A stretch of 64,000 nucleotides of DNA from an uncultured Bacteroides sp. (GCA_947074195.1 CAMTOS010000002.1:20091-84090), one strand, 5' to 3'. Positions 19,103 to 28,787 are shown, numbered from the stretch's first letter. The notes: a model not told the origin generated them from the letters alone. Translations and numbers: made by a program.

Positions 19103-19783
19103 ATGAAAATATTGATTGTAGAAGACGAGCCTTCGTTACGAAATTTAATGATGCGCGAATTGATTAAAGAAAGATATGTGGTAGAATGTGCCGCTAATTA
19201 TGCAGAAGCCGAAGAGAAAATCGGTATGTATAGCTATGATTGCATATTGCTGGATATAATGCTGCCCGATGGAAACGGGCTTAAACTACTTGAAGAGCTG
19301 AAGCAAAAACAAAAACGCGAGAATGTCATTATCATCTCGGCCCGCGATTCTCTGGAAGATAAAGTGGCCGGACTGGAGCTTGGTGCCGACGATTATTTGC
19401 CTAAGCCTTTTCATTTGATGGAACTAACTGCACGTATCAGAAGCGTCATCCGCCGAAGTAGCGGAGGAGGGCAGAAGGGCTATCGTTATGGGAATGTTTT
19501 TCTGGACCCCGAGAGTTTTAAAGTCGAGATTAACGGCGAAGCAGTGACATTGCTCAAAAAGGAGTTCGACATTCTGGCTTACTTTATGCAACGCCCCAAT
19601 CATCTTATCGATAAAGCTGTATTGGCCGAAGGTGTATGGGGAGATCATATCGATCAGGTCGATAACTTTCACTTCATCTACGCTCAAATGAAGAATCTGC
19701 GCCAAAAGCTCGTGAAGTATGGTGCCGATATAGAAATTAAAGCCATCTACGGATTTGGATATAAATTGCAAATGGTTGATTAA
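19103..19783 (+). CDS. OmpR-family response regulator
   Basis: A 226-aa DNA-binding response regulator. The receiver domain has the acidic pair in VEDEPSLR, the phospho-Asp in CILLDIMLPDGNG (about residue 51) and Lys in PKPFHLMEL. A C-terminal winged helix follows (LTLKKEFDILAYF-like region, then FHFIYAQMKNLRQKL and IYGFGYKL). The cognate kinase begins 12 bp downstream, and two PepSY-like envelope genes follow, which are plausible targets. The transcript may be leaderless. Confidence 0.93.
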   Translation: MKILIVEDEPSLRNLMMRELIKERYVVECAANYAEAEEKIGMYSYDCILLDIMLPDGNGLKLLEELKQKQKRENVIIISARDSLEDKVAGLELGADDYLPKPFHLMELTARIRSVIRRSSGGGQKGYRYGNVFLDPESFKVEINGEAVTLLKKEFDILAYFMQRPNHLIDKAVLAEGVWGDHIDQVDNFHFIYAQMKNLRQKLVKYGADIEIKAIYGFGYKLQMVD

Positions 19784-19795
19784 CAAATAACTGAT

Positions 19796-21067
19796 ATGAA
19801 ACTGATTTATCGCATTACGCTTCGTCTTACCTTAATATTACTCCCGTTGCTGGCCATCTGGGGAGTTGTATTTTATGTAAGTCTGATAAATGAGGTGAAC
19901 GATGAAACCGATGACGCCCTGGAATGGTATTCCGAGCAGGTGATGCGCAGAGTCCTGGTAGGCGAAGAATTATCTACTCTTTCCGATGGCACCAACAACA
20001 GCTATTCGCTTCGTGAAGTATCGAAACAGTATGCAGATGAGAATAGCCGTATTATCTATTTTGATACCATATATTATATAGCAAATTTAAATGACTATGA
20101 ACCTGCACGTGTCTTACGCACCATTTTTAAAACCGATGATGCCAGATACTATCAGTTAACCGTTTCCACGCCTACTATAGAAAAGGCCGATATTATAAGT
20201 GCCATTCTGAATAAAATGATTATGCTCTATGTGGTAGTAATCTGTACCATCGTTGTAGTTGTACTGCTGATGCTTAAACGAAGCATGCGACCGCTGTTTC
20301 AGATGCTTGACTGGCTGAACGCATATAATCCCGGTACCAAAAAGGAGGCTATCAATGTGAAAACCAATACGCCTGAGTTTGAACAATTGAAAATTGCATT
20401 GCAAGATGCTGTGGATCGTTCTGAATCGGTATTCGAACATCAAAAGCAATTCATAGGGAATGCCTCGCACGAATTGCAGACGCCACTGGCTGTGATTGGA
20501 AATCGCATCGACTGGATGGTCGATCAGATGAATCTAAATGAAGAACAATTGCATGAGTTATTTCTGATTAAGAAAGAATTACGACACCTGGTGAGGTTGA
20601 ATAAGACTTTGCTGCTTCTGACGAAGATAGATAATCATCAGTTTCCTGAAACCACCGATGTGGATATTGTAAAACTCATCCGGGAATTAAGAGAAACGTT
20701 CGAAGAAGTGTATCATTCCAAAGCGATAAATTGTATTTGTGTTTTGCCGAATGAATATATTGTCATGATGAACGAATCTCTGGCAAATATTCTCATTTCA
20801 AATCTTTTAAAAAATGCATTTGTGCATGCGCCGGAAAGATCGCAATTAAAAATAGAAATTAAGAATGATTGTTTGAGGATAAGTAATAACGGTGAGACAG
20901 CACTCGATAAGGATAAAATATTTGATCGCTTTTATCAGGGGAATAAAAAAGAAGGTTCTTCGGGTTTAGGTTTAGCTCTGGTTTATGCTATAGTGGATTA
21001 CTATAACCTTAAAATTGACTATCATTTTAGTGAAAACCGCCATTTGTTTGAACTTTTATTTCGTTGA
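19796..21067 (+). CDS. Membrane sensor histidine kinase
   Basis: A 423-aa sensor kinase paired with the preceding regulator. Two membrane helices (residues about 7-28 and 140-161, the latter MIMLYVVVICTIVVVVLLML) bracket a periplasmic sensor of about 110 residues. The phospho-His is in GNASHELQTPLAVIG (about 224), and the ATPase domain has NLLKNAFVHA and GSSGLGLALV. The DxGxG box is degenerate, reading LRISNNGE. The signal sensed is unknown. Location is the inner membrane. Confidence 0.92.
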   Translation: MKLIYRITLRLTLILLPLLAIWGVVFYVSLINEVNDETDDALEWYSEQVMRRVLVGEELSTLSDGTNNSYSLREVSKQYADENSRIIYFDTIYYIANLNDYEPARVLRTIFKTDDARYYQLTVSTPTIEKADIISAILNKMIMLYVVVICTIVVVVLLMLKRSMRPLFQMLDWLNAYNPGTKKEAINVKTNTPEFEQLKIALQDAVDRSESVFEHQKQFIGNASHELQTPLAVIGNRIDWMVDQMNLNEEQLHELFLIKKELRHLVRLNKTLLLLTKIDNHQFPETTDVDIVKLIRELRETFEEVYHSKAINCICVLPNEYIVMMNESLANILISNLLKNAFVHAPERSQLKIEIKNDCLRISNNGETALDKDKIFDRFYQGNKKEGSSGLGLALVYAIVDYYNLKIDYHFSENRHLFELLFR

Positions 21068-21186
21068 TGGTTTATTAAAATGATTATTTTTTCTGATAAG
21101 GCAATTATTTCAGTTTCATTTTAGAATTGGATACGAACTTTGCATTATCAAAAAGAAATTATTGTATTATTTAAATAGAAGAAAAT

Positions 21187-21627
21187 ATGAAAAAGTTTTT
21201 AATTATTCTGGTGAGTGTATTTAGTCTGGGAATTTTTGCAGCTTATGCTGGTAATGATAAACCGATTACTATCAATGAATTACCTGTAGCAGCTCAAAAC
21301 TTTATTAAAACTTATTTCCCTAATAGTAAAGTAGCTCTTGCAAAAGTAGAAAAAGAAATGATGACCACTACCTATGACGTGGTTATGACCGATGGTGTAA
21401 AGCTTGAATTTAATAAAGATGGTAGTTGGACAGAGGTTGATTGCCAGTATTCTGCAGTACCTGCAGGTATTGTGCCAGCTCAGATTGTTCAGAAAGTTGC
21501 CGATCTTTATCCGAATGCCAAAATCGTGAAAATAGATCGCGATAAGAAAGAGTATGAAATTAAACTCGATAGCAAAGTCGAACTGACTTTCGATATGAAG
21601 TTTAATCTTGTGGAAGTTGATCATTAA
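21187..21627 (+). CDS. PepSY-like periplasmic protein
   Basis: A 146-aa exported protein with a signal peptide (MKKFLIILVSVFSLGIFAAYA) and two PepSY-like repeats. Each has the pattern LPVAAQNFIKTYFPN then a DGVKLEFNKDGSWTEVDC-type strand pair, typical of Bacteroidota PepSY-like (DUF2874) proteins. The next gene repeats the same architecture. It follows the two-component pair by 119 bp, and such proteins often accompany two-component systems. The ligand and role are unknown. Confidence 0.8.
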   Translation: MKKFLIILVSVFSLGIFAAYAGNDKPITINELPVAAQNFIKTYFPNSKVALAKVEKEMMTTTYDVVMTDGVKLEFNKDGSWTEVDCQYSAVPAGIVPAQIVQKVADLYPNAKIVKIDRDKKEYEIKLDSKVELTFDMKFNLVEVDH

Positions 21628-21674
21628 TAAAGAGATACTCCGCTAAAATACATTTTAATCTAAACAAACTTATT

Positions 21675-22136
21675 ATGTCAGCTAAAATTAAATTATCTGC
21701 ACTTATACTTACTCTGACTCTTGGAATCTTCGCATTGAGCAGTTGCGGTGATAGTGAAAAGGAAATTTATTTCTCAAAGCTCCCTGAAAAAGCGCAGGCT
21801 TTTATAGTGGCTTATTTCCCTAATAAAACAGCGATTGATATTGAAAAGAAAAAAGATAACGGAAATATTCATTACGAAGTAACGCTAAGTGATGGAACTG
21901 ATATCGAATTCGATAAAGACGGGGAGTGGGAAAGTGTGGATTGCAAAACTTCAAAATTGCCTTCGGGTATATTGATAAGCGAAATAGATATCTATATTAT
22001 AGACAATTTTTCAGGTCAATATGCAGTGAGTGTTGATAAAGAAGTGTGGGGATATGAAGTCGATCTGAACACAGGCATTGAGCTTCATTTCTCGTACGAT
22101 GGAACTTTCCTTGGATCTCAAATAGATAACGATTAA
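21675..22136 (+). CDS. PepSY-like lipoprotein
   Basis: A 153-aa paralogue of the preceding gene, sharing LPEKAQAFIVAYFPN and DIEFDKDGEWESVDC. Its N-terminus ends in a lipobox (FALSSCG, Cys about 24), so it is probably a lipoprotein. The second PepSY-like unit is more diverged (ISEIDIYIIDNFSGQ). It lies 47 bp after its paralogue in the same transcript, followed by a hairpin terminator. The pair probably arose by tandem duplication. Confidence 0.8.
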   Translation: MSAKIKLSALILTLTLGIFALSSCGDSEKEIYFSKLPEKAQAFIVAYFPNKTAIDIEKKKDNGNIHYEVTLSDGTDIEFDKDGEWESVDCKTSKLPSGILISEIDIYIIDNFSGQYAVSVDKEVWGYEVDLNTGIELHFSYDGTFLGSQIDND

Positions 22137-22167
22137 CGTAGTATATATAGTTTTATAATCAAAAAAA

Positions 22168-22209
22168 GCCGCGGAGGAGAATGTGAATTCTTCTTCGCGG
22201 CGTCTTTTT
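22168..22209 (+). terminator. Terminator after the PepSY-like pair
   Basis: GC-rich stem beginning GCCGCG (22168) and ending CGCGGC (22201), extended by G-U-tolerant pairs, then TCTTTTT. An A-run before it could serve the convergent gene too. Confidence 0.75.
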
Positions 22210-22227
22210 ATATGAATAATGCAATGC

Positions 22228-22560
22228 TTATTTTTTCAAAAAACAAGTTTTCAAAACAATGCTGCTGCCATCAATCTTGCAATCCACTTCTTCAGGATTG
22301 TCAGTAAGGCGAATAGATTTCACTTTAGTACCACGCTTAATTACCATTGAAGATCCTTTTACTTTCAGGTCTTTGATAACTGTCACGGCATCACCATCCA
22401 TTAATTCAGCACCATTGCTATCGCGGGCAACATCAGAGGTCGCTTCTTCTTGTGCGGCATCAGGATTAAACTCGTGTGCACAATCAGGACAAACATAAAG
22501 AGAACCATCGAAGTAAGTGTTTTCTCCCTGACAGCTTGGGCAATTTGGAATTTCGTTCAT
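22228..22560 (-). CDS. PhnA/YjdM-type zinc-ribbon protein
   Basis: A 110-aa protein with an N-terminal zinc ribbon (two CPxC pairs, CPSC and CPDC, about residues 7-33) and a C-terminal PhnA domain (LMDGDAVTVIKDLKVKGSS, about 53; RGTKVKSIRL; DCKIDGSSIVLKT). Despite the historic name it is not shown to act on phosphonates. Single gene with its own promoter box at 22611-22618. Confidence 0.9.
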   Translation of the reverse strand: MNEIPNCPSCQGENTYFDGSLYVCPDCAHEFNPDAAQEEATSDVARDSNGAELMDGDAVTVIKDLKVKGSSMVIKRGTKVKSIRLTDNPEEVDCKIDGSSIVLKTCFLKK

Positions 22561-22610
22561 TTTGAATCTTTATTATATTAAAATTATATTATTAATCGGA
22601 TTTTGCGTTG

Positions 22611-22618
22611 CAAAGGTA
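22611..22618 (-). promoter_or_regulatory. -7 box for the PhnA-type gene
   Basis: TACCTTTG on the minus strand matches TAnnTTTG, about 50 bases upstream of the ATG. Confidence 0.5.
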
Positions 22619-22805
22619 GGATATCCGCGAGAATAATGCAGAATTGCGTGTGAAGATTTAGCATGATTTTAAGATTGAGACTATATCTGTTTGTTTTAGG
22701 TTCGATTATTGATAAAAATCTCTACTGTGTGCGCAAACGAAATTGATTAAAGAAAAATATCTTTTATTACCTTGATTTTTGTTACCTATTTGTCTTATAA
22801 ATTAT

Positions 22806-22813
22806 TAATTTTG
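22806..22813 (+). promoter_or_regulatory. -7 box for the nqr operon
   Basis: TAATTTTG matches TAnnTTTG and lies 37 bases before the nqrA ATG. Several TTTG triplet-rich stretches upstream could serve as the -33 element. Confidence 0.5.
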
Positions 22814-22850
22814 CGTGCAATTTTATAGGAATCATTATTTAATATAACAC

Positions 22851-24203
22851 ATGGCAAATGTAATAAAGTTACGTAAAGGCCTTGACATCAACCTAAAAGG
22901 TAAAGCTCCATTAGAAATTGCACAGGTAAAAGAGCCTGGATTCTATGCTTTAGTTCCCGATGATTTTACGGGTGTCACTCCAAAAGTGGTAGTGAAAGAG
23001 CAGGAGTATGTGATGGCCGGAGGACCCTTGTTTATCGACAAGAATAATCCCGAAATTAAATTTGTTTCGCCCGTAAGCGGTGTAGTGACGAGCGTAGAGC
23101 GCGGTGCACGTCGTAAGGTGCTGAACATTACTGTAGCTGCTTCTGAGGAGCAGGATTACGAAGAATTCGGTAAACAGGAGGTGTCTAAACTATCAAATGA
23201 ACAGGTAAAAGATTTATTATTGCAATCGGGTATGTTTGCGTTTATTCGTCAGCGTCCTTACGATGTAATTGCTGATCCTAACGTTCAACCAAGAGCAATT
23301 TTTGTTTCGGCTTTTGACACAAACCCAATGGCTCCTGATTTTGAATTTGCATTGAAAGGTGAGGAAGCCAACTTCCAGACTGGTCTCGATGCATTGGCAA
23401 AAATGGCAAAAACGTATCTTGGTATCAGCATCAATCAAACTGCTTCAGCATTGACACAGGCGAAAAATGTGGATATCAATATTTTCGATGGCCCTAATCC
23501 TGTCGGAAACGTAGGTGTTCAGATCAATCATGTTGCTCCGGTAAACAAAGGTGAAACTGTATGGACTATCGATCCGCAGGCTGTTATCTTTATTGGACGT
23601 CTGATGAATACGGGTCGTGTAGACCTCACTCGTACTGTGGCTGTTACCGGCTCTGAAGTTCTGAAACCTGTTTATTGCAAACTTAAAGTAGGTGCTTTAC
23701 TTACTAAAGTGTTTGCCGGAAATGTAAACAACGAAATTCCTTTGCGCTATATCAGCGGTAATGTTCTTACCGGTAAAACTGTTTCTCCAAACGGATATCT
23801 TGGCGCTTTCAATAGTCAGCTTACCGTTATTCCTGACGGTGAAGACATTCACGAAATGTTTGGCTGGATTCTTCCACGCTTCACTCAATTCAGCGTAAGC
23901 CGTTCTTACTTCAGCTGGCTTATTGGTCCGAAAAAAGAATATACATTCGATACACGTGTAAAAGGTGGCGAACGTCATATGATTATGTCGGGCGAATATG
24001 ATAAAGTATTCCCAATGGATATTCTTCCTGAATACCTGATTAAAGCTATCATTGCTGGCGATATCGACCGCATGGAAGCTCTGGGTATTTATGAAGTAGC
24101 ACCCGAAGACTTTGCACTTTGCGAATTTGTTGATTCATCGAAACTTGAATTGCAACGCGTTGTACGTGCCGGACTGGATGCGCTACGTGCAGAAATGAGT
24201 TGA
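22851..24203 (+). CDS. nqrA: Na+-translocating NADH:quinone reductase subunit A
   Basis: Peripheral quinone-binding subunit of the sodium-pumping NADH:quinone oxidoreductase. At 450 aa it has normal length. It begins KLRKGLDINLKGKAP, the usual start of the family, and carries conserved stretches such as VSPVSGVVTSVERGARR and FIRQRPYDVIADP. It is first of six nqr genes in the standard A-B-C-D-E-F order with short gaps. The complex links NADH oxidation to a sodium gradient, the main respiratory entry point in many Bacteroidales. Confidence 0.96.
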   Translation: MANVIKLRKGLDINLKGKAPLEIAQVKEPGFYALVPDDFTGVTPKVVVKEQEYVMAGGPLFIDKNNPEIKFVSPVSGVVTSVERGARRKVLNITVAASEEQDYEEFGKQEVSKLSNEQVKDLLLQSGMFAFIRQRPYDVIADPNVQPRAIFVSAFDTNPMAPDFEFALKGEEANFQTGLDALAKMAKTYLGISINQTASALTQAKNVDINIFDGPNPVGNVGVQINHVAPVNKGETVWTIDPQAVIFIGRLMNTGRVDLTRTVAVTGSEVLKPVYCKLKVGALLTKVFAGNVNNEIPLRYISGNVLTGKTVSPNGYLGAFNSQLTVIPDGEDIHEMFGWILPRFTQFSVSRSYFSWLIGPKKEYTFDTRVKGGERHMIMSGEYDKVFPMDILPEYLIKAIIAGDIDRMEALGIYEVAPEDFALCEFVDSSKLELQRVVRAGLDALRAEMS

Positions 24204-24240
24204 TGGTGTAATATAAACAGTAATAATTGAATTCAAATAA

Positions 24241-25419
24241 ATGAAAGCGTTAAGAAATTATGTCGACAAGATAAAACCGCATTTTAAGGAAGGCGGTAAG
24301 CTCCACGCGTTTCACTCGGTATTCGATGGCTTAGAGACTTTTCTCTTTGTTCCAAATACCACTTCGAAAACGGGAGTACATATACACGACGCCATCGACA
24401 GTAAACGTATCATGTCGATTGTGGTTATTTCATTGATGCCGGCTCTTTTGTTCGGTATGTATAATGTAGGATATCAACACTTCACTTTTGCTAATGTACC
24501 CGCTACTTTCTGGCAGATGTTTGGTTATGGTTTCCTTTCTATTTTGCCTAAAATCATTGTATCATATGCAGTGGGTCTGGGTATTGAGTTCGTTGTAGCT
24601 CAATGGAAAAAAGAAGAAATTCAGGAAGGTTTTCTGGTTTCGGGTATGCTTATCCCGATGATCGTTCCGGTAGAATGTCCGCTTTGGATTCTTGGTGTAG
24701 CTACTGCATTTGCAGTAATCTTCGCTAAAGAAGTGTTTGGTGGTACAGGTATGAATATCTTCAATGTGGCCCTTGTAACACGTGCATTCCTTTTCTTTGC
24801 TTATCCTGCACAGATGTCGGGTGACTCGGTTTGGGTTGGCGCAAAAAGCATCTTCGGATTTGGCGAAAACATCGATGGTCTGACTGCGGCTACTGCACTT
24901 GGTGAAGCGGCTACAGCAGCTACTCCAACTGGTTATCCTGCTTTCTCTATCGATATGGTGACTGGTTTGATTCCCGGTTCTATCGGTGAAACAAGTATGA
25001 TTGCTATCGGTATCGGTGCTATCATTCTGTTGTGGACTGGTATTGCCAGCTGGAAAATCATGTTGTCTGTATTTGTTGGTGGCGCATTCATGGGATGGAT
25101 CTTCAACATTGCAGGTCCTGATACAGCGATTGCACACATGCCATGGTACGAACAGTTGTGTTTAGGTGGTTTCGCGTTTGGTGCTGTATTTATGGCAACT
25201 GACCCTGTAACTGCTTCGCGTACTAAAAACGGTAAGTTTATCTATGGATTCCTGATCGGTGCACTGGCTATTATTATCCGTGTACTAAACCCTGGTTATC
25301 CTGAAGGTATGATGCTTGCTATTCTGTTCATGAATATCTTTGCACCGCTGATTGACTACTGTTTCATGCAGAGTAATATTAATATGCGTACAAAACGCGC
25401 GTTAAAGGCTAACAAATAA
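24241..25419 (+). CDS. nqrB: Na+-translocating NADH:quinone reductase subunit B
   Basis: Integral membrane subunit of 392 aa with many helices. It carries riboflavin and covalently bound FMN in the known family; the flavinylation region PGSIGETS is at about residues 244-251. The N-terminal HAFHSVFDGLETFLFVPN region and DPVTASRTKNGKFIYGF are family hallmarks. It lies 37 bp after nqrA. Confidence 0.96.
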   Translation: MKALRNYVDKIKPHFKEGGKLHAFHSVFDGLETFLFVPNTTSKTGVHIHDAIDSKRIMSIVVISLMPALLFGMYNVGYQHFTFANVPATFWQMFGYGFLSILPKIIVSYAVGLGIEFVVAQWKKEEIQEGFLVSGMLIPMIVPVECPLWILGVATAFAVIFAKEVFGGTGMNIFNVALVTRAFLFFAYPAQMSGDSVWVGAKSIFGFGENIDGLTAATALGEAATAATPTGYPAFSIDMVTGLIPGSIGETSMIAIGIGAIILLWTGIASWKIMLSVFVGGAFMGWIFNIAGPDTAIAHMPWYEQLCLGGFAFGAVFMATDPVTASRTKNGKFIYGFLIGALAIIIRVLNPGYPEGMMLAILFMNIFAPLIDYCFMQSNINMRTKRALKANK

Positions 25420-25431
25420 ACCGGAGAAAAA

Positions 25432-26121
25432 ATGAATACAAATAGTAATTCCTATACCCTCATTTATGCTTCGGTAATGGTTGTTATCGTTGCGTTCCTT
25501 CTGGCTTTTATCTCGAACTCTTTGAAAGACAGACAAGATGAAAATGTCAGACTTGATAAAATGAAACAAATCCTTTCTGCAATCAATGTTGATTCTAAAG
25601 GACAAGATGTGCAGGCTTTGTATGCACAATACGTAAAAGAAGCTGAGATTCTGAATGTAAACGGCGAAGTTGTAGAAACTACTGGTGGTTTTGATATCAA
25701 CATGGCTTCTGAAATGGCTAAACCTGTTGCTGATCGTTTGCTTCCTCTTTATATCTGTGAAGTTAATGGTGAAACAAAATATGTAATTCCTTTGAGTGGC
25801 GCCGGTCTTTGGGGTCCTATCTGGGGTTATGTAGGTTTGGATGATGATAAAGATACTGTATTTGGTATTTTCTTCTCTCACGCCAGCGAAACTCCGGGTC
25901 TTGGTGCAGAAATCACAACGACTAAATTTACCAGCGAATTCTTCGGTAAGAAAGTATTGAAGAATGGTCAGGTGGCTCTTGCCGTTGAGAAATTTGGTAA
26001 AGTAACTGATCCTGCATATCAGGTAGACGGTATTTCGGGTGGTACAATCACTTCAATCGGTGTATCTAACATGATTAAGGATTGTATGAGCCTTTACGAT
26101 AAGTTTTTAACCAATAAATAA
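25432..26121 (+). CDS. nqrC: Na+-translocating NADH:quinone reductase subunit C
   Basis: FMN-carrying subunit of 229 aa with one N-terminal membrane helix (LIYASVMVVIVAFLLAF) and a periplasmic FMN-binding domain. The flavin-Thr motif reads SGGTITS (about residues 202-208), matching the S-G-x-T pattern. GLWGPIWGYVGL and HASETPGLGAEI are family signatures. It starts 12 bp after nqrB. Confidence 0.96.
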   Translation: MNTNSNSYTLIYASVMVVIVAFLLAFISNSLKDRQDENVRLDKMKQILSAINVDSKGQDVQALYAQYVKEAEILNVNGEVVETTGGFDINMASEMAKPVADRLLPLYICEVNGETKYVIPLSGAGLWGPIWGYVGLDDDKDTVFGIFFSHASETPGLGAEITTTKFTSEFFGKKVLKNGQVALAVEKFGKVTDPAYQVDGISGGTITSIGVSNMIKDCMSLYDKFLTNK

Positions 26122-26138
26122 AAAGGGGAGAATAGAAT

Positions 26139-26771
26139 ATGAGCTTATTTTCAAAAATAAACAGAGAAGTATTTAGTTCACCGCTTACGATGAATAATCC
26201 TGTTACAGTACAGGTGCTTGGTATTTGTTCGGCACTGGCTGTTACGGCGAAATTGGAGCCTGCTATCGTAATGGGCTTTTCGGTGACCATTATTCTTGCT
26301 GTGGCCAATGTAGTGATCTCTTTGCTTCGTAATACAATACCTAACCGTATCCGTATCATCGCGCAATTGGTTGTAGTAGCTACTCTGGTAACTATTGTGA
26401 GTGAAATTCTTAAAGCTTTTGCTTACGATGTAAGTGTACAGCTTTCTGTATATGTTGGTCTTATTATTACAAACTGTATCATCATGGGTCGTTTAGAGGC
26501 TTTCTCTATGCAGAATGGCCCCTGGGAATCGCTTTTAGATGGTCTTGGTAATGGTTTGGGTTATGCCAAAATCTTAATTATCATTGCTTTCTTCCGCGAG
26601 TTGCTGGGTTCGGGTACATTGTTCAATGTAAAGGTAATCCCTACAGCATTCTACGATATGGGTTATGTAAACAATGGATTGATGTTGATGCCTCCGATGG
26701 CATTGATTATTTGTGCTTGTGTAATCTGGTATGAAAGACACAGACACAAAGAAATGCAGGAAAAAAATTAA
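26139..26771 (+). CDS. nqrD: Na+-translocating NADH:quinone reductase subunit D
   Basis: Six-helix membrane subunit of 210 aa, homologous to NqrE and RnfE. The LGICSALAVTAKLEPAIVMG stretch and IITNCIIMGRLEAFSM carry the conserved membrane cysteines that bind an iron centre between NqrD and NqrE in characterised complexes. It lies 17 bp after nqrC. Confidence 0.96.
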   Translation: MSLFSKINREVFSSPLTMNNPVTVQVLGICSALAVTAKLEPAIVMGFSVTIILAVANVVISLLRNTIPNRIRIIAQLVVVATLVTIVSEILKAFAYDVSVQLSVYVGLIITNCIIMGRLEAFSMQNGPWESLLDGLGNGLGYAKILIIIAFFRELLGSGTLFNVKVIPTAFYDMGYVNNGLMLMPPMALIICACVIWYERHRHKEMQEKN

Positions 26772-26790
26772 TTTTTATTCTTAAAGAATT

Positions 26791-27420
26791 ATGGATCATC
26801 ACTTATTAAGTTTATTCGTCCGCTCGATATTTGTGGACAATATGATATTCGCATTCTTCCTGGGTATGTGTTCGTACCTGGCTGTATCGAAGAATGTGAA
26901 AACCGCTCTCGGACTGGGTATCGCCGTAATTTTCGTATTGTTTATTACGCTTCCGGTTAACTACTTGCTTCAAACCAAGGTGCTCGGCCCTAATGCTCTT
27001 GTAGAGGGTGTAGACCTGAGCTTCCTGAGCTTCATTCTGTTTATTGCCGTTATCGCTGGTATCGTGCAGTTGGTAGAAATGATTGTAGAACGCTTCAGCC
27101 CGTCGCTTTATGCTTCTTTGGGTATCTTCCTTCCGCTTATCGCTGTAAACTGTGCGATCATGGGTGCTTCTTTGTTTATGCAGCAAAGAATTGGTATGGA
27201 CCCTTCAAACCCACAGGCTATTACTGGTGTAGGCAGCGCTATTATCTATGCATTAGGTTCTGGTGTGGGTTGGTTACTGGCTATCGTTGGTCTTGCAGCT
27301 ATCCGCGAAAAGATGACTTACTCTGACGTACCTGGCCCGTTGAAAGGTCTTGGTATTACTTTCATCACTGTAGGATTGATGGCAATGGCCTTTATGTGTT
27401 TCTCAGGTTTGAAAATTTAA
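26791..27420 (+). CDS. nqrE: Na+-translocating NADH:quinone reductase subunit E
   Basis: Six-helix membrane subunit of 209 aa, paralogous to NqrD and homologous to Rnf[21 protein letters not shown] and [18 protein letters not shown] hold the conserved cysteines facing those of NqrD. It lies 19 bp after nqrD. Confidence 0.96.
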   Translation: MDHHLLSLFVRSIFVDNMIFAFFLGMCSYLAVSKNVKTALGLGIAVIFVLFITLPVNYLLQTKVLGPNALVEGVDLSFLSFILFIAVIAGIVQLVEMIVERFSPSLYASLGIFLPLIAVNCAIMGASLFMQQRIGMDPSNPQAITGVGSAIIYALGSGVGWLLAIVGLAAIREKMTYSDVPGPLKGLGITFITVGLMAMAFMCFSGLKI

Positions 27421-27442
27421 TCAATGTAAATCGTAAATAACA

Positions 27443-28714
27443 ATGGGTCCTTTAATATTGACGAGTATCATAGTGTTCTTGATAGTAATCTTGCTATTAG
27501 TCATTATTCTGCTCGTGGCAAAAAGATTTCTCTCTCCATCTGGAGAGGTTACAGTTACGCTTAACAGCGAAAAAGAACTGTTGACAGAGCCGGGCGGTAC
27601 ACTGCTTAATACGCTTTCGGCAAATCAGATTTTCCTTTCTTCGGCATGTGGGGGTAAAGGTTCATGCGGACAATGTAAATGTCAGGTAATCGACGGAGGT
27701 GGTGAGATTCTTCCTACTGAAGCGGTTCACTTCTCGCGCAAAGAACAGGCTGCTCACTGGCGCTTAGGTTGTCAGGTGAAGGTAAAACAAAATATGGATG
27801 TGAAGATTGACGAATCAATCCTTGGTGTGAAAGAATGGGAATGCGAGGTAATCAGCAACAAAAATGTGGCTACCTTCATTAAAGAGTTTATCGTGGCTCT
27901 TCCTCCGGGAGAACACATGGACTTCCTTCCGGGTTCTTACGCACAGATCAAGATTCCTACATTCAACATGGATTATAATGTTGATATCGATAAGAGTCTG
28001 ATCGGTGATGAATATCTTCCGGCATGGGAAAAATTCGGATTGTTTACACTAAAATGTAAAAACGACGATCCTACTATCCGTGCTTATTCTATGGCCAACT
28101 ATCCTGCTGAAGGAGACCGCATCATGCTTACTGTGCGTATTGCTACTCCTCCGTTCAAACCAAAAGACCAGGGTCCTGGCTTTATGGATGTACCTGCGGG
28201 TATCGCTTCATCTTATATCTTTACGCTTAAACCAGGCGATAAAGTAACGATGAGTGGTCCTTTCGGTGATTTCCACCCGATTCTCGACTCTAAGAACGAG
28301 ATGATGTGGGTAGGTGGTGGTGCCGGTATGGCTCCTCTTCGTGCTCAGATTATGCACCTTACTAAAACATTGCACATCACAGACCGTACGATGAACTATT
28401 TCTATGGTGCGCGTGCATTGAACGAAGTTTTCTATCTGGAAGACTTCCTGCAACTGGAAAAAGATTATCCTAACTTCAAATTCCATTTGGCGTTAGACCG
28501 TCCGGATCCTGCAGCCGATGCAGCTGGTGTAAGCTATACCGCTGGTTTTGTACACGAGGTAATTTATAATACTTATCTGAAGAACCATGAGGCTCCTGAA
28601 GATATTGAATATTACATGTGTGGTCCTGGCCCGATGTCTAAAGCAGTAGAAAATATGCTCGACGGACTTGGTGTTCCAGCCAAAAACCTGATGTTTGATA
28701 ACTTCGGAGGTTAA
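27443..28714 (+). CDS. nqrF: Na+-translocating NADH:quinone reductase subunit F
   Basis: NADH-oxidising subunit of 423 aa. An N-terminal membrane helix is followed by a plant-type [2Fe-2S] domain (SSACGGKGSCGQCKC, about 69-83, with a later Cys in RLGCQV), an FAD domain (RAYSMANYP) and an NADH domain (GGGAGMAPLRAQI, about 292; YMCGPGPM). It is last in the operon, and a terminator hairpin follows directly. Confidence 0.97.
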   Translation: MGPLILTSIIVFLIVILLLVIILLVAKRFLSPSGEVTVTLNSEKELLTEPGGTLLNTLSANQIFLSSACGGKGSCGQCKCQVIDGGGEILPTEAVHFSRKEQAAHWRLGCQVKVKQNMDVKIDESILGVKEWECEVISNKNVATFIKEFIVALPPGEHMDFLPGSYAQIKIPTFNMDYNVDIDKSLIGDEYLPAWEKFGLFTLKCKNDDPTIRAYSMANYPAEGDRIMLTVRIATPPFKPKDQGPGFMDVPAGIASSYIFTLKPGDKVTMSGPFGDFHPILDSKNEMMWVGGGAGMAPLRAQIMHLTKTLHITDRTMNYFYGARALNEVFYLEDFLQLEKDYPNFKFHLALDRPDPAADAAGVSYTAGFVHEVIYNTYLKNHEAPEDIEYYMCGPGPMSKAVENMLDGLGVPAKNLMFDNFGG

Positions 28715-28732
28715 TACTCCAAAATAATAACG

Positions 28733-28773
28733 AAAAGCCGGCAACGTAAATGAAACGTTCGCCGGCTTTTTTT
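28733..28773 (+). terminator. Terminator of the nqr operon
   Basis: AAAAGCCGGC ... GCCGGCTTTT stem (outer arms 28733-28742 and 28761-28770) with inner AACGT/ACGTT pairing, then more T residues. The right arm runs into the promoter of the next gene. Confidence 0.85.
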
Positions 28774-28775
28774 GT

Positions 28776-28783
28776 TACTTTTG
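28776..28783 (+). promoter_or_regulatory. -7 box directly before the DbpA-like helicase start
   Basis: TACTTTTG matches TAnnTTTG and ends four bases before the first ATG, immediately after the nqr terminator. The transcript probably starts at the first ATGs, so it is leaderless or nearly so. Confidence 0.55.
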
Positions 28784-28787
28784 TGTT

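Noticed and set aside
24562-25137. Long minus-strand reading frame opposite nqrB
   Set aside because: Shadow frame, very rich in Cys, His, Ser and Thr, within a certain nqrB gene.
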